Assembly: GCF_004117875.1 (NCBI RefSeq)
Contig: NZ_RAHW01000006.1
Coordinates: forward strand, 124,001 to 188,000
Reading direction: 5' to 3'
Source of the DNA: Geomonas oryzae
Lineage (GTDB): Bacteria > Desulfobacterota > Desulfuromonadia > Geobacterales > Geobacteraceae
DNA length: 64,000 nt
Position numbers and translations under genes: made by a program
Shown: piece after piece, positions 25,792 to 34,016 of the stretch
Position numbering within the stretch: position 1 is the stretch's first letter
Layout: each line of letters starts with the position of its first letter
Notes under the pieces: generated by a model
Told to the model about the DNA's origin: nothing
The model's input: the letters and a program-made list of their open reading frames with translations, nothing else
Databases searched by the model: none

Positions 25792-27132
25792 ATGAACAAC
25801 AACGCGGCGGCACTATCGGAATTCATGCCGGACAACGAGCCGGCCTTCCTGGAGTACCCCTCCAAGCTCTTCGTGGAAACCACCAGCCGCTGCAACCTAA
25901 ACTGCGTCATGTGCATGAAGCAGAACACGGACGGCAGCCGGGTCGAAGACGGCGACCTCGACGTCGCCACCTTCAGCCAGCTGGAGCCTGCGCTTCCGAA
26001 CCTGGAGGCACTGGTTCTAAACGGCGTCGGCGAACCGCTCATCAACACGCGTCTCGAGCACTTCATCACGCGGGCGAAGAAGCTCATGCCGGTAGGGAGC
26101 TGGGTCGGCTTCCAGAGTAACGGCCTCTTGCTGTCGCACCTGCGTGCCGTGTCACTCCTTGAGGCGGGGGTGGACCGCATCTGCCTCTCCATGGACGGCG
26201 TCGACGCGGACACCTTCAGCTCCATCCGCTCCGGCAGCCAGCTGGTCGACCTGGAGCACGCGCTGAACGCGCTGGGAGCGGCAAAGGTAGCCTGCCGCCG
26301 CCCCGACATGGAGATCGGGGTCGAGTTCGTCGTGATGCGCGACAACCTGCGCCAGCTCCCGGCCGCTCTTTCCTGGGCCGCCGAGTTCGGCGTCAGCTTC
26401 GCGCTCGTGTCGCACCTGCACCCCTTCGACGAGCCGCACCTCACCCAGTGCAGTTACGACCTCTCGAGCGACGAGTCGATTTCCCTGTTCCAGAGCTGGA
26501 TGAGCAAGGCCGAGCTGAAGGGGCTCGACATCCGGCGCTACTTCGATGTGCTGTGGAATTACAAGAAGACCGAGGAGGAGCGCGCCATCATCGAGTACGT
26601 GGCGGCGATGAAATCGGACGCGCAGCAGCGCGGGGTGACGCTCGACCTGAAGCGCCTCTTCGCCCTGGACACCGAGCGCATCCATGAAAGCCAGGCGATT
26701 TTCGAGGAGGCGGCGCAGGTAGCGCGCAGGACCGGGATCGAGCTGAAGCTTCCCGAGGTGGCGAGGCGGGAGAGCCGCGTCTGCAGCTTTGTCGAGAAGG
26801 GGAGCGCCTTCATCTCCTGGGACGGCGGCATGCATCCCTGCTACCACCTCTGGCACCACTGCCGCTCCTTCGCAAACGGCTGGCTCCACCCGGTGCAGCC
26901 CTGGAGTTTCGGCAACGTCAAGGACAAGGGGGTGCTGGGGATCTGGAACAGCCTTCCCTTCCGCCGTTACCGCGAGAACGTGCTGCGCCACGACTACCCA
27001 TCCTGCGCCGAGTGCAACACGTCTCCCTGCGACCTGATGCAGTCCGACCGCTTCGACGTCGACTGCTACGTGAACACCGAGCCCTGCGGCAGTTGCCTCT
27101 GGAGCTCCGGCGTCTTCAGGTGTCTGGACTGA
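25792..27132 (+). CDS. Radical SAM/SPASM-domain protein, putative maturase
   Basis: A 446-residue protein. The SAM cluster ligands are C34, C38 and C41 in TTSRCNLNCVMCMKQ, followed by a GVGEPL strand. The C-terminal third is a SPASM-type cysteine region: SRVCSFVEKG, GGMHPCYHLWHHC, YPSCAECNTSPCDLM, and DCYVNTEPCGSCLWSSG. Such enzymes modify peptides or mature metalloenzymes. It recalls a Geobacter-centred family named as putative metalloenzyme radical SAM/SPASM maturase, but I cannot confirm that. The gene follows the etf/oxidoreductase operon by 314 bp and its end overlaps the convergent kinase gene by 17 bp. No short precursor-peptide gene is adjacent, which favours a protein substrate. Confidence 0.75.
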   Translation: MNNNAAALSEFMPDNEPAFLEYPSKLFVETTSRCNLNCVMCMKQNTDGSRVEDGDLDVATFSQLEPALPNLEALVLNGVGEPLINTRLEHFITRAKKLMPVGSWVGFQSNGLLLSHLRAVSLLEAGVDRICLSMDGVDADTFSSIRSGSQLVDLEHALNALGAAKVACRRPDMEIGVEFVVMRDNLRQLPAALSWAAEFGVSFALVSHLHPFDEPHLTQCSYDLSSDESISLFQSWMSKAELKGLDIRRYFDVLWNYKKTEEERAIIEYVAAMKSDAQQRGVTLDLKRLFALDTERIHESQAIFEEAAQVARRTGIELKLPEVARRESRVCSFVEKGSAFISWDGGMHPCYHLWHHCRSFANGWLHPVQPWSFGNVKDKGVLGIWNSLPFRRYRENVLRHDYPSCAECNTSPCDLMQSDRFDVDCYVNTEPCGSCLWSSGVFRCLD

Positions 27133-29413
27133 TGCCTCTCAGCACCTCCCTGAGTGTTGAGAGGCTGTAAGGCTTCTGGATAAAGCCCGCGACATCCTTG
27201 CCGGAGAATTTCTGCTTCAGCTCCGTCTCGCTGTAGCCGCTGGACATGACGACATGTACGTCCGGATTTATCTTCTTCAGTTCGATCAGGCACTGCCCTC
27301 CATCCATCTGGGGCATGGTGAGATCCAGGATGACCACGCGGATGCCGGGTATGGCCTTATAGAGCTCGATAGCCTCCCAACCTTCGCTGGCGGTTATCGG
27401 GGAAAAACCGAGTTCCCTGAGCATCTCCGCCCCGATGGTGCGCACGGTTTCCTCGTCATCGACCAGGAGCAAATATCCTGAGCCTTCCCAATCATCCTGC
27501 TCCGGCAAAGGGGCGTGTTCGGTCACCGCCTGGTGTACGCCGGCCGGGATCAGTACCTTGATCGTGGTCCCCCGGCCCGGTTCGCTGTCGACGGCGATCG
27601 CCCCGTGATGTCCCCTTATGATGCCCTGGACCGCAGCCATGCCCAGACCGCGCCCGGTGAATTTGGTCGTGAAAAACGGGTCGAAGATCCTGGCCAGCGT
27701 CTCCTTGTCCATGCCGCACCCCGTGTCTGTGATCTCCAGACAGACATACACCCCCTCTGCCAGTTCCTCGTTCTGCCATACGTTCTTCAGGTAGCTGCGG
27801 TCGCACTCCATGCTGCTCGTTTTGATGGTGATGGCCCCGTTATTTTCTCCGATTGCTTCAGAAGCGTTGATAACCAGGTTCATGATGACTTGGCGGATCT
27901 GTGTCGCATCGCCTTCGACGAGCGGGAGCGATGCGGCGAGGTCAAGGCTTAGGCGGGCTTTCTTCGATATGGAGACCTCGAGCATGTGCAGCATCTCTTG
28001 CAAGAGACGATTCAACTCCAGGTTTTCGATAACGAACTTGCCCTTGCCCGAGTACGCGAGCATCTGTGCGGCGAGGTCGGCCGCCCGCGCCGATGCTTGC
28101 TCTATGCTGCGCAGGTTCCGTATGGCCGGTGAGTCCTGACCGACCCGCATCAAGGCGAGTTCCGCGTTCCCCATGATGGCCATGAGGATGTTGTTGAAGT
28201 CGTGGGCGATGCCCCCGGCGAGCACGCCGAGGCTCTCCAGCTTCTGCGAGTGCAGGAGCTGTTTTTCGAGCTGTTGCTGTTCCGCCTCGAGACGCCTGCG
28301 CGCCGTGATGTCGCGGGCCAGCAGGATGAATCCGGTGCATGGTGTTCCCATCGCCGTGACGGAAAGCTCGAACCACATCTCTCCTTGCGGCATATCGAGG
28401 GAATACACCGCGCCCCGGTGCGAGCCGCTCCTTCCTGCTTCCGCAAGGGCTGCCGTGATGACACGCGCCGGCTCTTCCGGCAGGACGTCGGGGAACTTCT
28501 TTCCCATGAACAGGGCCGGCGGAACATAGGGGGCGTTCTGCGAGGAGGAATGAAATTCCACGATGATCCCGTCCAGGTCGGTCCGGAACATCAAATCGGG
28601 CATCGAGTTGAGGATCGCCTCCTGCGCTTCCTGGGCGAAACGCACGTTCGCCTCGGCCCGCTTGAGTTCCGCGATGTCGCCTTCCAGTCGCTCCGCCATC
28701 ATGTTGAAACTCCTGCAGACGGTGTCGATTTCCCCCACCGACGCGCAGGTTACCCGCGCGGCCATGTTTCCTGCTGCCAGCTCATCGGCGACGCGGGCCA
28801 GCTCGCTCACCGGGCGCAGCACCAGCCGGTTCGCGGCTACGTTCAGGACGATGGCGAAGGTGAGCGACATGAAGAGCATGCCCACCAGGATGATCTCGGT
28901 CTGGCGCACCAGCTGCGCGTGGACGTTCCGCCGGCTGAGCCCGATGCGGACCGCGCCCTGCGTGGAGGCATCGACACTGATCCTTTGCAGGAGCTCGATC
29001 ACGTCGCCGTTCTTTTTCAGACTGTCCACTACCGTACCGATGGAAGCGTCGGACGGGAGCTTTTCGAGGACGGTTTTCACCTGCGGGTGGGAACGGTTCA
29101 GGCTTGCGAACGCCGTGGTCTGCGGGATGCCGTCGGCGTCCTCGATGACGGTGTAGATGATCTCGTCATCGTGCACCTCCGAGACCAGGGCATCCAGCTG
29201 CAGGGTATCCTTCAGAATCAGCGCATCGGTGCAGACCGATGAAATGTAACTCGCGAAGGCCCTTCCCTTGTTCTCGAGGGTGAGTTCCAGCTTGTTTCTT
29301 TGCGCGACGAACAGAGTCACCGCTACGGCAACGGAGAATACGAGGACGATGCTGAAGGAGAGGAGGAAAAACCTTCGCTGCAGGCTTGGATGTCTGATCT
29401 GCCAGGTGCCCAT
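27116..29413 (-). CDS. Hybrid sensor histidine kinase (membrane, HAMP, PAS, HisKA, ATPase, receiver)
   Basis: The 765-residue protein has two transmembrane helices (about 15-36 and 175-195) enclosing a ~135-residue periplasmic sensor, a HAMP segment (residues ~195-250, LRPVSELARVADELAAGN), a PAS domain (~265-370), HisKA with GGIAHDFNNILMAIMGNAEL, the ATPase domain (VINASEAIGENN, DTGCGM, GRGLGMAAV) and a C-terminal receiver (VDDEETV, LDLTMPQMDG, FIQKPYS). The lone receiver suggests a phosphorelay partner elsewhere. The upstream gene encodes a PhnD-type periplasmic protein and could deliver the ligand. It converges with and overlaps the radical SAM gene by 17 bp. Confidence 0.92.
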   Translation of the reverse strand: MGTWQIRHPSLQRRFFLLSFSIVLVFSVAVAVTLFVAQRNKLELTLENKGRAFASYISSVCTDALILKDTLQLDALVSEVHDDEIIYTVIEDADGIPQTTAFASLNRSHPQVKTVLEKLPSDASIGTVVDSLKKNGDVIELLQRISVDASTQGAVRIGLSRRNVHAQLVRQTEIILVGMLFMSLTFAIVLNVAANRLVLRPVSELARVADELAAGNMAARVTCASVGEIDTVCRSFNMMAERLEGDIAELKRAEANVRFAQEAQEAILNSMPDLMFRTDLDGIIVEFHSSSQNAPYVPPALFMGKKFPDVLPEEPARVITAALAEAGRSGSHRGAVYSLDMPQGEMWFELSVTAMGTPCTGFILLARDITARRRLEAEQQQLEKQLLHSQKLESLGVLAGGIAHDFNNILMAIMGNAELALMRVGQDSPAIRNLRSIEQASARAADLAAQMLAYSGKGKFVIENLELNRLLQEMLHMLEVSISKKARLSLDLAASLPLVEGDATQIRQVIMNLVINASEAIGENNGAITIKTSSMECDRSYLKNVWQNEELAEGVYVCLEITDTGCGMDKETLARIFDPFFTTKFTGRGLGMAAVQGIIRGHHGAIAVDSEPGRGTTIKVLIPAGVHQAVTEHAPLPEQDDWEGSGYLLLVDDEETVRTIGAEMLRELGFSPITASEGWEAIELYKAIPGIRVVILDLTMPQMDGGQCLIELKKINPDVHVVMSSGYSETELKQKFSGKDVAGFIQKPYSLSTLREVLRGISPDT

Positions 29414-29487
29414 TAGTACCTGCCCTTCGCGGAGCGTCGGTTGGTGCGCCGACCTACCGGTGGATGTTGCACGGTCAGCAGCGAGAC

Positions 29488-30348
29488 CTACTTGATGTTC
29501 TTTCTAAGCCATTTTTCCATCTCGCGAACCGAGTCGTAATCGGCATCTTTCGGGATTACGAACCGGTCGACCTTGATGCCGGCGAGAATCCGCCTCCCTT
29601 CGGGATCCTCGTGCATGGTCAGGAAGATGTGCCTGATGCGCGCTTTGAGCACCGGGTCGAGGTCGCCGCGGGTGACTATGGGGGGGATGCCGTAGCGGGG
29701 CGATTTGGCGATGATCTTCGTCTGGCTGGTGAAGCGGGGATCCTTGCTGGCGGCGTAGTTGTAGATCAGGCTGTCCACACTCGCCCCGGCGACGATCTTT
29801 TTCGCCACCGCTTCGATCGCCTTGTCATGCGTTCTCGTGTAGATGATCTTGCTGAAGAACTTCTCAGGGGGAACGTTAAAGCTTTTGCCGATCATGTACG
29901 CGGGGGCAAGCCTGCCGGTATTGGATTTGGGATCGGTGAACGCGAAACTCTTCCCTCTTAGTCCCGCGAGATTCCTGATCTTGCTGCTGCGATGGGTGAT
30001 GATGTAGGCGTAGTAGAAGGGTTCTCCGTAGGACTGGGGCGCCACCAGCAGCTCGGCCCCGAACTTCTCCTTGTCCATGACGTAAGGTCCGGAGCAGACG
30101 AAGGCGAGCTTCAGCTCCCCGCTTTCCAGGAGCCGGTCGGTCTCCTCGTAAGTGCGCTTTTGCACCATCTCGACCGGCCGCCCCAGTTTCTTCCCGACAT
30201 AGTCGATGATCTGGTCGTAATACTTGACCGTCTCCTGCGGAGAGATCATCGCGGCGACACCGAACTTCAAAGGCTCGGCGCAAAACGCTTCAACGTCGGC
30301 AAGACAGAGAGTGGAGATGACAGCGAAGGCAATCAGAAGTGCTTTCAT
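29488..30348 (-). CDS. PhnD-type periplasmic substrate-binding protein
   Basis: A 286-residue protein with a signal peptide (MKALLIAFAVISTLCLADVE, cut near AFCA). The mature part is of the phosphonate/phosphite PhnD family: FGVAAMISPQETVKYYDQII, YEETDRLLESGELKLAFVCSGPYV, AGLRGKSFAFTDPKSNTGRL, and IVAGASVDSLIYNYAA. No ABC permease or ATPase gene is near; instead a hybrid kinase follows 74 bp downstream, so it more likely acts as a ligand-binding sensor partner than as part of a transporter. The start at 30348 has GGGAGAG eight bases upstream. The ligand may be an oxyanion but is not shown. Confidence 0.85.
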   Translation of the reverse strand: MKALLIAFAVISTLCLADVEAFCAEPLKFGVAAMISPQETVKYYDQIIDYVGKKLGRPVEMVQKRTYEETDRLLESGELKLAFVCSGPYVMDKEKFGAELLVAPQSYGEPFYYAYIITHRSSKIRNLAGLRGKSFAFTDPKSNTGRLAPAYMIGKSFNVPPEKFFSKIIYTRTHDKAIEAVAKKIVAGASVDSLIYNYAASKDPRFTSQTKIIAKSPRYGIPPIVTRGDLDPVLKARIRHIFLTMHEDPEGRRILAGIKVDRFVIPKDADYDSVREMEKWLRKNIK

Positions 30349-30474
30349 TACGTCTCTCCCAACTTCCACTTTGGTTTTGGCTGGTGCTCGGATGAACCTG
30401 GAGACGAAAGACAAGGCATAGATCATACGCTGAGACAGTCTAACATGATAATCATGTTAATCAACGTGACTTTA

Positions 30475-30888
30475 TTACAGGTCTCCCGTCATCTCCTGCA
30501 GGAGATAGAGCTTCGGGTTCACCTTGCGGACGCATTCAATCACCTCGCGCAGCATCTCTTCATCCAGTCCGCACTCCTCGTCGATGCCCTGGAAATAGGG
30601 ATAACCCTTCGGGAGCGGCGTGAGGGCGCCGTCGCGCAAGAGCATCACGTCTACCAGGTCGTTCACCCTCCCTTCCGCCTCCCACGGGTCGCGGTAGTTG
30701 AACTGACGCGCCACCACGTGGAGCCCCATGCCGTTTTCGAAGATTGCCTTCACCTCGAAGGAGAATTCGCGCGGCGCGCTGTAGTTCTCGCTGCGCCCTG
30801 AGCGCACCATCACCTGGGCGCCCGCCTCCCTCAATATCTCTCCTACCGATTCGGCGGTCATCGGTGTCGAGTTCGTCTCTTCCATCAT
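30475..30888 (-). CDS. Uncharacterised 137-residue protein, third gene of the MoxR/VWA cluster
   Basis: I do not recognise this protein. It has no signal peptide or membrane helix, is acidic, and contains an ordered core (FSFEVKAIFENGMGLHVVARQF, VNDLVDVMLLRDGALTPLPKG) and an acidic helix (GIDEECGLDEEMLREVIECV). GGAGG lies six bases before the ATG pair at 30888. Its start codon directly abuts the stop codon of the VWA-like gene, so it is the last member of a three-gene minus-strand operon. By context it could be an adaptor for the MoxR ATPase and the VWA protein. Confidence 0.7.
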   Translation of the reverse strand: MMEETNSTPMTAESVGEILREAGAQVMVRSGRSENYSAPREFSFEVKAIFENGMGLHVVARQFNYRDPWEAEGRVNDLVDVMLLRDGALTPLPKGYPYFQGIDEECGLDEEMLREVIECVRKVNPKLYLLQEMTGDL

Positions 30889-32061
30889 TTAAACCTCCAG
30901 TCTCATTTCGATGCCCCAGGGGGCCGGCTTCTCCCCCTCCGCGGTGAGCACCCAAAGGGTGGGCAGTTCCATCCGTTCCGGGACGGGGCCGATGCCGTCG
31001 GTGAGGTAGATCACCGCGGCGGGCAGGGGATGCATGGTCTTCGCGTACTCGAAGACGGGGCGCAGGTCGGTGAACCCGCCGCCGTCGTAGCGCTCCGGGA
31101 CGAAGGCGCTCCCCTTGAACGCCTCGACGCGCTGAATGCGGCTGTTCGCGTAGAGGACGGTGATCGCGGCGTCGCGCCCGCGGGCGATCTGCAAAAGCTC
31201 GCGGGCGAACGCCTCGCGCAGCTCGACGACGTCGGTCGAGTCGCTGACGTCGATGGCTACCAGCAGGGTCAGGCGGTGCCGTTTTCTGCTCCCAGGGGTG
31301 TCGTGCTCGAAGCGCCGGTGTTCGCGCATCCAGGTGCTCGTCTTCCCGATCCTTCCGGCGGTGGCGACGAACTGTCTGAGCACCTGTCGCCAGGGGATGG
31401 GGGAGGGGCGCAACAGGGCGTCCACCACGGCGCGCAGTTCGGCGGGGGCTTCGCCGTCGCTGCCGCGCAGGCTCTCGCGCGTCACGGCGCGCAGCATCTC
31501 CTCGGCAAGCGGCAGCGGCGTGCTGTCGGCGTCGCTCCAGACGGCGTGGTCGTCCACGGTCGCGGCTGCCGCGGGGTCCTTCCCGGCGCCGGAAGCCCCC
31601 TGGACGTCCCTGGCCTCGTCGCCGAACCCGCTGCCGGAGAGGTTGCCGATGTCGAAGGGGCGCACGAGTTTCGCGTAGTACTCCTCGGCGGCGAGCCCGT
31701 TGGGAAGGTCGAACTGGGCCGGGTAGACCGCCCCATCGGGAAGCCCCGGCGTGTCCGGATTGATGGCGAGATCGCAGCAGAGGTCCCAGTCGTGGGCGTT
31801 TTTCCCTTTGCCGCGCAGCATGTGCAGGTGCAAAAGGTGCTTCACCAGGTGCTCCAAAAGCGCCTGCTGCTCGGAGGCGGCGAGCAGGCCGAAGGGGCCG
31901 GGATCGACGGCCAGGGTGGGGGTGCCGTTTCTGATGGTGACGCCGGCTGCCTTTCCCTTGAGCGGCGCCTCCTCGCGGCGCAGGTTCAAAAGGAAGTGGC
32001 CGTAGAAAGGGCGCTCCTTCAAAAGGCGCACCACGGCGTTTTGCAGGGTGCCGGGGGACAC
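30889..32061 (-). CDS. VWA-like protein with putative metallopeptidase-type N-terminus (DUF2201 family)
   Basis: The 390-residue protein starts at GTG 32061, three bases after the AAA ATPase stop. The N-terminal ~180 residues resemble the DUF2201 N-terminal domain; the usual HExxH site appears degraded (ALLEHLVKHLLHLHML). The C-terminal ~130 residues carry a VWA-like fold with a MIDAS-type DVSDST (VAIDVSDSTDVVEL), then YDGGGFTDLRPVFEYA and VIYLTDGIG. Partnership with a MoxR ATPase is the known arrangement for such VWA proteins, which help to remodel or metal-load target complexes. The target is not indicated. A middle segment is rich in Ala, Gly and Asp and likely disordered. Confidence 0.8.
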   Translation of the reverse strand: MSPGTLQNAVVRLLKERPFYGHFLLNLRREEAPLKGKAAGVTIRNGTPTLAVDPGPFGLLAASEQQALLEHLVKHLLHLHMLRGKGKNAHDWDLCCDLAINPDTPGLPDGAVYPAQFDLPNGLAAEEYYAKLVRPFDIGNLSGSGFGDEARDVQGASGAGKDPAAAATVDDHAVWSDADSTPLPLAEEMLRAVTRESLRGSDGEAPAELRAVVDALLRPSPIPWRQVLRQFVATAGRIGKTSTWMREHRRFEHDTPGSRKRHRLTLLVAIDVSDSTDVVELREAFARELLQIARGRDAAITVLYANSRIQRVEAFKGSAFVPERYDGGGFTDLRPVFEYAKTMHPLPAAVIYLTDGIGPVPERMELPTLWVLTAEGEKPAPWGIEMRLEV

Positions 32062-32064
32062 TTC

Positions 32065-33126
32065 TTACCCCGCCTGCGCGCTGATGGCCTGCATGGCCTC
32101 GAAGATGACCGCGTCGTGCTTGTCCTTCACCAACAGCAGGGCGACCTCCGGGATCTTCAGGAGCGACTTCACGAAACCGAAGCGCAGGTCGCGCGGCAGC
32201 ACGGCGATGAAGGCAACCAGGTTCTCTTCCTGCTCCTCGGTGAGCGACGGGGAGACCTGGAGCAGGGCGGTCAGGTCGTTGATGGTCGCCGCCTGGACGT
32301 CGTCACGCTGCGCCTCGGCCCGTTCGGCCACCTCCGCCCAGGCGTTCAGGATCTCCTCGGCGGTGACCGGCCTTCCCTTGCGGTCGGAGAGCCAGCGCAT
32401 GAAGGCGATGGCCGCCTCCTTTCCGACGATCCCGGAATAGACCTCCATCTCGAGCTCGGCGGGGAAGCGGCAGTTCTTCTTGAGGACGCTGACCATCTCC
32501 CAGGCGCGCTCGCTCGGTTCCACCTGCATCTCCATCGGCATCCCCTGTTTGGCGAGGAAGCCGTGGTTGCCGGCCAGAAACTGCCGCACTTCGCCCGCGA
32601 GCTCGCGCTGATGCGCGTAGCGCGCCCAGCATTGGTAGTCTGTTTCCACGAAGAGCATCACCATGCGGTCGATGAGCGCACGGTCGAGAGTCGCCACTTG
32701 GTAGCTCCCGTCGGGCGGGTTGATGCTCACCACGACCTTGTGGCGTCGGGAGAGGGTATGGGTGTGGATGGCGCGCAGCATACCTTCCGCCGGCGGCTCC
32801 ACGAACTGGAAGATCGCCTGGAGGGTGTCCTCCTGCTGGGCACGGTTCAGCTCGTCGCAGTGGATCACCGTTTCCGGCGCGTCCTCGGCGGGAAGCCAGG
32901 AGGGGCGCGACCAGTGCATCACGTCGCCGTTTCTGAAGGGGATGCCGACCAGGTCGCCCACCTCCATCTGCCCAAGGCGCAGCGACACGTACTGGCGGTC
33001 GAGCTCGCGGCAGGCCTGGATGATCCCTGCGCTCTTGCCGACGCCGCGGTGCCCGACGACGCATGGGGTGAGGTCGGTCTTGGAGAGAATTTCTTTTACA
33101 ACCGTCTTCATCTGTTCAATATTCAT
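32065..33126 (-). CDS. MoxR-type AAA+ ATPase
   Basis: A 353-residue ATPase. Walker A is GHRGVGKS (residues ~26-33), Walker B is VIHCDELNRA, sensor 1 region is KVVVSINPPDGSYQ, and the arginine region is DRALIDRMVML. The middle NRAQQEDTLQAIFQFVEPP and the ALIDRM segment are as in MoxR/RavA-like proteins. It is the first gene of a three-gene operon with the VWA-like protein and the 137-residue protein. MoxR proteins act as chaperones for assembly of enzyme complexes or for metal-centre insertion. The hydrogenase operon lies 2 kb away but in a separate unit, so a link is only speculative. Confidence 0.88.
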   Translation of the reverse strand: MNIEQMKTVVKEILSKTDLTPCVVGHRGVGKSAGIIQACRELDRQYVSLRLGQMEVGDLVGIPFRNGDVMHWSRPSWLPAEDAPETVIHCDELNRAQQEDTLQAIFQFVEPPAEGMLRAIHTHTLSRRHKVVVSINPPDGSYQVATLDRALIDRMVMLFVETDYQCWARYAHQRELAGEVRQFLAGNHGFLAKQGMPMEMQVEPSERAWEMVSVLKKNCRFPAELEMEVYSGIVGKEAAIAFMRWLSDRKGRPVTAEEILNAWAEVAERAEAQRDDVQAATINDLTALLQVSPSLTEEQEENLVAFIAVLPRDLRFGFVKSLLKIPEVALLLVKDKHDAVIFEAMQAISAQAG

Positions 33127-33290
33127 GGCAGCCTGAACCTTTCCTGCTCTTGAAGTTGAAACAAACCGATATCTTACACAGATTCATGAGAAGGTGGAAG
33201 GGGGTAAATTGGATTTTGAATTGGACGAAATTAATTTAGTTGCTAGTATTACCGCTGTCGTTCAAACCCAAAGGGACGGAGGAGCACGGT

Positions 33291-33632
33291 ATGGGACACA
33301 AGGAGTGCGAAGGAGGGGGGATGGCGAGCCTGGTGATCGGCGGTCTGATCGGCGCCGGACTTGCGCTTTTGCTCGCCCCGCAGACCGGGAAGAAGACGCG
33401 GAAGTATTTGGCCTCGCTGGCGGAGGAGATGAGCGAGAAGGCCAACGACACGGTGAGCGAGTTTGCGGAAACCGTTTCCGACTTCGTGGAGAAGGCGACC
33501 GACCGCGCCGCCGAGTTCGTGAAGGAGAAGGAGACGCTCACCAAGGAGTCGAAGAAGATGCTTCTCGCCGCGCTGGAGCGGGCGCAGGAGAAACTGGAAG
33601 AGCAGAGAAAGAGGCTTGAGGATAGCATCTAA
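33291..33632 (+). CDS. YtxH-like protein with an amphipathic helical tail
   Basis: A 113-residue protein. After MGHKECEGGG it has one membrane-type segment (MASLVIGGLIGAGLALLLAP) with the YtxH signature APQTGKKTRK, and then a long charged helix (residues ~40-113) with few breaks, rich in Lys, Glu and Ala, similar to apolipophorin or stress proteins. GGAGGAG lies five bases upstream of the ATG. It precedes the small ferredoxin gene by 35 bp. The function of this family is not established; a stress or envelope role is usual. Confidence 0.82.
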   Translation: MGHKECEGGGMASLVIGGLIGAGLALLLAPQTGKKTRKYLASLAEEMSEKANDTVSEFAETVSDFVEKATDRAAEFVKEKETLTKESKKMLLAALERAQEKLEEQRKRLEDSI

Positions 33633-33667
33633 CGAGCAGCACACATCAAACTACTGGAGGTGCAAAC

Positions 33668-33859
33668 ATGGCAAAAGAACCCTGGGTGGATCAAGACGTC
33701 TGCATCAGCTGCGGGCTTTGCACGGACAACGTGCCGGAAGTATTCCGCTTTGCCGACAACGGCAAGGCCGAGGCATACGATCCGGTCGGCGCTTCCGAGG
33801 ACGCCATTCAGCGCGATGCCATCGACGTTTGTCCGGTTAGCTGCATCCACTGGCGGTGA
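33668..33859 (+). CDS. Small single-cluster [4Fe-4S] ferredoxin
   Basis: A 63-residue ferredoxin with ligands in VCISCGLCTDNVPEVF (Cx2Cx2C) and the last ligand in DVCPVSCIHW; the extra cysteine of CPVSC may form the disulfide seen in Desulfovibrio ferredoxin I type proteins or bind in place of the proline-flanked one. GGAGG sits eight bases before the ATG. It is followed by a strong terminator. Its partner is not fixed by context: the convergent hydrogenase operon, AOR (17 kb away) or other redox enzymes are possible. Confidence 0.92.
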   Translation: MAKEPWVDQDVCISCGLCTDNVPEVFRFADNGKAEAYDPVGASEDAIQRDAIDVCPVSCIHWR

Positions 33860-33895
33860 CGCCTGTAAGGACCGCGTCAGGAAAGTGAAATGAAC

Positions 33896-33932
33896 AGGGC
33901 CGTACCATCTTGCCGGGTGCGGCCCTTTTTTT
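33896..33932 (+). terminator. Rho-independent terminator after the ferredoxin gene
   Basis: AGGGCCGTACC (33896-33906) pairs with GGGTGCGGCCCT (33915-33926, one G-U pair), followed by seven or eight T residues. Confidence 0.92.
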
Positions 33933-33971
33933 GCGCTATTCCGAAAATCACCCGCCTGCCATCCCTCCGCC

Positions 33972-34016
33972 GTTCCAGCCGCCAGTTGTCAATCGGCAAT
34001 CGTCCATTGTTAATCA
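33972..34016. repeat. Decayed heptamer array overlapping the end of the cytochrome gene
   Basis: Read on the minus strand, the units TGATTAA, CAATGGA, CGATTGC, CGATTGA, CAACTGG and CGGCTGG follow each other in a 7-bp period directly after (and including) the TGA of the cytochrome gene. The unit differs from the GTTCTAC arrays but the period is the same. Confidence 0.5.

Noticed and set aside
31030-33153. 707-codon plus-strand frame opposite the VWA and MoxR genes
   Set aside because: The minus-strand frames have Walker and VWA motifs and tight operon spacing; the plus frame has only biased composition.
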